In this document: piece after piece, positions 57,575 through 64,000 of the stretch
Layout: each line of letters starts with the position of its first letter
Numbering within the stretch: the first letter of the stretch is position 1
Origin: Asterella californica
Lineage: Eukaryota; Streptophyta; Marchantiopsida; Marchantiales; Aytoniaceae
NCBI GenBank assembly: GCA_036924285.1
Contig: JAYKYS010000018.1
Location: forward strand, 1,984,001 to 2,048,000
DNA: 64,000 nt
Direction: 5' to 3'
Program-made: the position numbers and the translations under genes
Notes under the pieces: generated by a model
What the model was told of the DNA's origin: nothing
What the model saw: the letters and a program-made list of their open reading frames with translations, nothing else
The model's database searches: none

Positions 57575-60500
57575 GACAGTTTGTACACTTCGTTGAGCTT
57601 TCCAGTAAATTCACATTCTGCTCTGGCGGAGCGATAGATGCAGTTGTCGTGTGAATTCATTTTACTTAATTTGACGATACGTTCCCTGACTGTAGACAAT
57701 GCAAATGTAATCTAGCCGCTTGATCTCGAATGATTCTGGATCAGTCTGGAGAGAAGATCCCAGCACTGTGCGAGTAGTTTCATGCAAGTCACAGAAACTT
57801 ACACTCTCCATGATTCATGTTCATCTTGCGATTTATGTAAATTATGTCGAGAGGAATCCAAATGCTATTCCCGAGTGAGCGCTTGTGTGCGTGCAGTGAT
57901 TGATTTCTGCTTCTGCAGTCGTAACAGCATTTCGTCAGTCTCAAATTGTAGTAATGGTCCATCAGAAACAGGCTGTCCGTCCCTAGGAAGTGGATTACAG
58001 GAATATTTTGCCTGACCTCTCGCAATGCTTGGCGAGAGAGGTCAGTACCGTGCGTATGGTGTTGACATATCCGATCCTCCCAGTTCATAAGCCAGTTGAC
58101 ACAAGACCACCTATCTACGTTGGCGCGTACTGTCTCCAGGTAAGAGTAAACATCTAAAATTCGAAGCTTCGATAGCAGTTGTTGCAAGGCGTGAAATGAT
58201 TTGCGCTACAAGACGCTATAAGGTGAAGCCGGAGACCCCACTCTTCTGTGGAGGAAAAGCAAGCACAATCTTCCACCGGTGAACATGATCAGAACGTGCA
58301 CAACACAGTGGTATAAGAAGCGACATGTCTCTAATTGAGCTTAAGCTCCTGGAGCTTGCCGGCTGTTGGTCCTGAATGTATTCCACTGCTGCCGGTTGAA
58401 AGTTAGATTAACGAGGCGATCCTTATCCACTCGTAACAGAGGTTTCAAACCCATTTCACACATCCGGATTCCCTGTACAATCCATGCAACCGTAAGTCAT
58501 TGCCCCCTACTATTTATAGGAGTATCAGTAGATCTTACTAGTATCCAGAATGTATGAGCTTTGCCAACTCTTAGAGAGACTCATCTCGGTTGACAATTCT
58601 TTAACTTTGGTTCGACAAAGAGCTTAAAAAGTCCCCAGCTACAGCCCATAAAACGCCCTTTCAAACCAGAAACCAGAGACATAAGATTACGAATCTTTGA
58701 CTGTCTAATGCTTCCATCTAAAGTTAGAGTTACACGGATTACACTACATACACAGAACATCACATAATGGCGAAAATTATGGTACAGAGTTGACTGATAT
58801 CGTAGTACCATCTGCCGAAAATTTGCGTTTGACTTGGGATCTAACATAGAATCAAAGGCGTCTGACCTTATCATGCGGTTAGATGACTCCAAAAATGAAG
58901 AGATTGACAGCAATCCATAGAGACGGCGTTCTGTAAGTCCTCTAATGTTCTAATTCCGAGATTCACAGGAATGTGTAGAGATATACGCTATAAACCTGAC
59001 GATTATGAGCTTGAGCATGTCAGTGTGACTCAGGTCGATTGGATTGTGCTCTCCAAAACGTGGCTTTCTTGTTGAAAGCTTTCCAAAATGTGTGTATAAC
59101 CATCCGCAGCTGCAGTTAAGTTCAAATTCACTGTATGAGTGCGAACGCGTCTGACGTTGATCAGGTTCTGTCCTGAAGTTCCGGTTTTGGTTAACTTGGC
59201 GATTTATATATAAAGCGCTACTCTTCATGAAATCATGCCCGTCTTGCTCTTTCAGTAGGTTGTAGTTTTCGTGCTGCGTTCCTATCAAGTGAACTGGAAG
59301 ATTGGTTTGATATTTTCCTAGCTTTGCCGTGTTCCTGTGGCGCATTCCGCAACAGCTACGGTAAGTACGACTGCGATGGCTTCCAAGGATTTACAAGTCA
59401 TATCAGTCTACTTCCCCATATGACACTCCTTTACTTCCAAACTTCAGTATTGTCTGCTTGCATGAGTTAGTGTTTATGGAATTATATGCAAATTAGATAT
59501 CACTATCAATTTAGCCTTTTTACTCTGAGGTTTTCCGGTCTTGATTTCTATATATACCATTTACCATATCTTTTGTGATCTTGTCTAAACTAGATGAAAT
59601 TCTGTCTCCATTCTACACCCGCCAAGCAAGAGCCGCCACTGCAAAAGTAGACTCCACAGTAGCGGAGTCTTTATAACGCAAGAGCACGAGGGTATTGTTG
59701 AAACTTGGAGTCAAGACTTGTTCAGTTGGATATCCTTGTCAGTGTTGAACCTATCGTTGCATATGCTGCTGAGTTTGCTGTGTTTCTGGTCCTGCTAACT
59801 AGCAGAATTGAAGATATTTCTGTTATTTCGGGAGTACAAAAAGTAGAGGAACTGGTTTATTGGTGAGACAGTTAAACTTGCTGATACTTTTAACTATATA
59901 ATGTAGTCCTTGAAAGTTCTGAGTTGAAGGATCTGAGTACTGGTTCGACCACTCTGCTACATGGGAACTCCAGGACCTATACTTAAATTTCGTTTATTTA
60001 TTATTCGTCCCACTCGGCAGAAGTTAAACTCCACTGTTATTGCATCTCTCCATTGACAAGTCCAATTAGACTAATAACTAAAGTACTGCTTGTCAAGATC
60101 CGAATCCCTTTCACAGTTTGTTCTATTAATATATATGGTCTGTTTCTAAACATCAGGGTCACTTTAGTTCGCGCTTGAAGGGCCATCGTATAGCTGCAGA
60201 TGAGAGCATGGATTCACTCTGCTGAAGGTGGGCTAGAAGATGTTTTATGGTGTGTTCACATCAGTTTCAGGGATAAATCCCTCAAATATACGAGCGTTTG
60301 CTTTTAGTCCACTCTCATCTTCGACTGCCCTTAGGAGTTACAACTCCGTCGCAGGTATGTGCCTTGAGGAAAGCACGATAGGATGTTCACGAAGTCAGGC
60401 AAAATCAAGTCAGTTTCTGCTTCCTTCACGGGGCGATACGAGGCTGAAATTACGATACATCATGCTTGAAATACAACAGGGACTAAGACGAAACCTCAGG

Positions 60501-61466
60501 TCGGAACAAGTTGATCTTGCAGGCCCTGCAGTTAGCGTCCAGGACCATTCTCGAACGCTCGCTTTATACAGTTTGGTCAATAGTAGTTAAGAGTTCCGTA
60601 TGAAAGTATCATGATTATGGTCACAGCGTGAACTTAACGTATCAAACACTGGCTGCTGGGAGATTCTGGACCTGTTATTAGCCGGAGATTACCCGGCAAG
60701 TCGACTCTCTAACTCTTGTACATGGTGTACATGGTTTGGCTTGAATTCAAGGTTCCGACTATTCCATTTCGGCTATATTCCACCATGCTAGAAGAAAGCC
60801 ATGGTAAACACGTTGCTGATATTTTGTCATGGTGAACACAGATGTGGCGATGTTATCGATTGATGGGGTTGTACTACAGTCTGAATGGAGTCTGCTCAGG
60901 ACAGTACAAAGTGGAAAGCAGATTTAACTTTCGGCACCTTGTCCGACTAAGGTTGAGAATGTTTGTTCTCATGTGAGGCTCATCCTTTCCAGCTCTGAGC
61001 TTTATAGAATCGGGTGTGAGTTCCCCAGCACATATATATAGGAGCTTTACCTGCATGACTACAGCAGCAAAGTCAAGTGCTTTCATCTGTGAAGACCTCT
61101 AAGAGCATTCTCTGCTTCAACCTAGAAACCAGCACCTAGCTGGGTAACGTAAATACTCTGCGCACTGTGGTGATCTCGAGTGAGAATGATCATCTTTTCT
61201 TAGGCTTTTTGGTCGCTAGTCGTCGTTCAGTCGTTACCTATACTAATGGTGATATATATGCATCGTGATGATACTAAGGAATTTTCATGAAGGTTAATTA
61301 GTTCGTGCCCTTCTGCCTCATGGCGAGTAGCTAGGAAAGCTTGTTCTCTAACTTAGGAGAGTCAATCTTATGATATTTTCCAAGCTTTGTTACTCATTAA
61401 TCATGTGGTCATCGTCACAACAGATTGGAGCTCCTTTGTTTCCCTCGCGAAGTCACGTACGAAAAG
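57575..61466. other. atpG 3' region and gene-free DNA
   Basis: The first ~200 bases are probably the atpG 3' untranslated region. An imperfect hairpin (tgacctctc with gagaggtca) lies at 58013-58044. Frames at 57789-58187, 58950-59345 and 60240-60590 lack recognisable domains. The final part upstream of 61467 should hold the protease promoter; no element was fixed. Confidence 0.4.
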
Positions 61467-63054
<1,588 letters not shown>

Positions 63055-64000
63055 TTTTAAGCAGTACTGTACTGGCATGAGATGGCATTGCCAAGCAATC
63101 ATCGCAGAATAATCACAAGGCCCCGCTTCGTAATTTGTCTATAATATTGATACTGTACAGCGGAGAAGTGTGAGGCCAGTTGTGTGAACTGGTGGCGATG
63201 GAAGCTACTGGGAAGATTGTACAGACAGAAACTCCAGCGGGCCAAACAGGGACAACTACAGCAACTCCTACATGCATCTTACTCCTAATTTCTTCTGTAG
63301 ACAGCGCTGAAACCTAGGGATGATGCACTGGCAGGTTTCTTGTCAGCCTGGAAACGTCTACTGGAACCACCCTAAAGACGTGGAAGACCTGGGCATAAGA
63401 TTGTACTACTCATTCAAGTTTGACTATTAATTAATCGTGATTCTTGTCTTCAGAATAATGCAGAAAATCTTTTCTCTGTGTTGCGTTTTGCCTCTTCCCT
63501 GTTCTCGATTTCCATCTTCATTTGCTTCACTGGGTTTGTTCCCCTTGAGCTGATTGACACGCCAGGCATCAAACTGTTGCTTTTAGTTTAGAAGAATTCT
63601 TCAGTTTCAAGGGAGTCGAGGAATTAGAACCAGGAAATATATATTCGGCACTGGGACGCAGGGAACAGCAAGTCCCAACAAGCTAAGAAAAGAAAGAGTC
63701 TAGTTCATTGTTGACTTCTCCCATCTTCTCTGGTACTCCGTCTTATTTTGGCACTTAAGAATATCACAAGTTTCATGTCAAAGCTATTAATATAATAAGT
63801 TCAAGCAAAGATGGTAGTTTCACAGCTGCCTTGGAGTACAAAGCCCGTTAACATGGATCACCTGTCTCCAGCGCCTAAAATGTCTTATTCGTTGCCTCTT
63901 GAAAAGGTACACGAGATTTAGTTCTCTTGATGACGACAAGTGAGTCATCGATAGTACAGTCGTAAGCATCGACTGTACCCGTCCTTACGACTGCTCTGTC
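63055..64000. other. Protease 3' region, no further gene seen
   Basis: Likely 3' untranslated region at first, then DNA without recognisable coding potential to the window end. Confidence 0.4.

Noticed and set aside
57040..57699. 219-codon minus-strand frame over atpG
   Set aside because: A shadow of the atpG coding strand; Ser/Leu-rich antisense of a helical protein.
59900..59980. Box-A-like tagcagagtggtcg on the minus strand, a possible tRNA or SINE
   Set aside because: No convincing box B at proper spacing and no target duplication.

Overview
The window is nuclear DNA from a land plant. Two observations support this: a nucleus-encoded chloroplast ATP synthase b' subunit with a bipartite thylakoid-targeting leader, and intron-containing genes for a cell-wall xyloglucan endotransglucosylase/hydrolase (XTH), a papain-like protease and a secreted LRR protein. 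Short introns (about 140-270 bp), low gene density and the mix of transposon families make a bryophyte or other seedless plant my best guess. That lineage call is inference; nothing here proves a species.

Layout. 1-9 kb: mostly non-coding, with a decayed HUH-endonuclease (replitron-like) fragment near 2.6-3.0 kb. 9.0-10.5 kb: a four-exon XTH gene (+). 10.5-22.6 kb: no recognisable gene; it holds a 194-bp repeat family (two tandem copies near 14 kb, one inverted copy at 20.7 kb), a tRNA-derived SINE candidate near 15.8 kb and a hairpin plus 63-bp tandem repeat near 17.9 kb. 22.6-24.4 kb: a single-exon LRR gene (-). 26.9-40.8 kb: a retrotransposon cluster with an orphan LTR, a decayed non-LTR-type reverse transcriptase, decayed Ty3/gypsy pol and gag relics, and one intact young Ty3/gypsy element (33148-40778) with 800-bp LTRs differing at one base and an uninterrupted 1608-codon gag-pol. 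42.8-47.4 kb: two minus-strand, transposon-like genes of the Myb/SANT-containing type. The intron of one of them is filled by a 71-bp tandem repeat built on a 17-nt palindrome, and the same palindrome recurs at 45.0-46.0 kb. 47.9-48.5 kb: a frameshifted fragment of the eukaryotic DNA primase small subunit. 50.6-53.3 kb: AT-rich direct and inverted repeats. 56.8-57.6 kb: atpG (+). 61.5-63.1 kb: a four-exon papain-like cysteine protease (+).

The four intact host genes are unrelated single genes: photosynthetic energy conversion, wall remodelling, extracellular recognition and proteolysis. They do not form a pathway or operon. The rest is largely the debris of several transposon classes. The least ordinary items are the two-ORF gypsy element whose 5' CCHC ORF is in frame with gag-pol across two stop codons, the palindromic array in the intron of a predicted gene, and the HUH/Rep-like relic.
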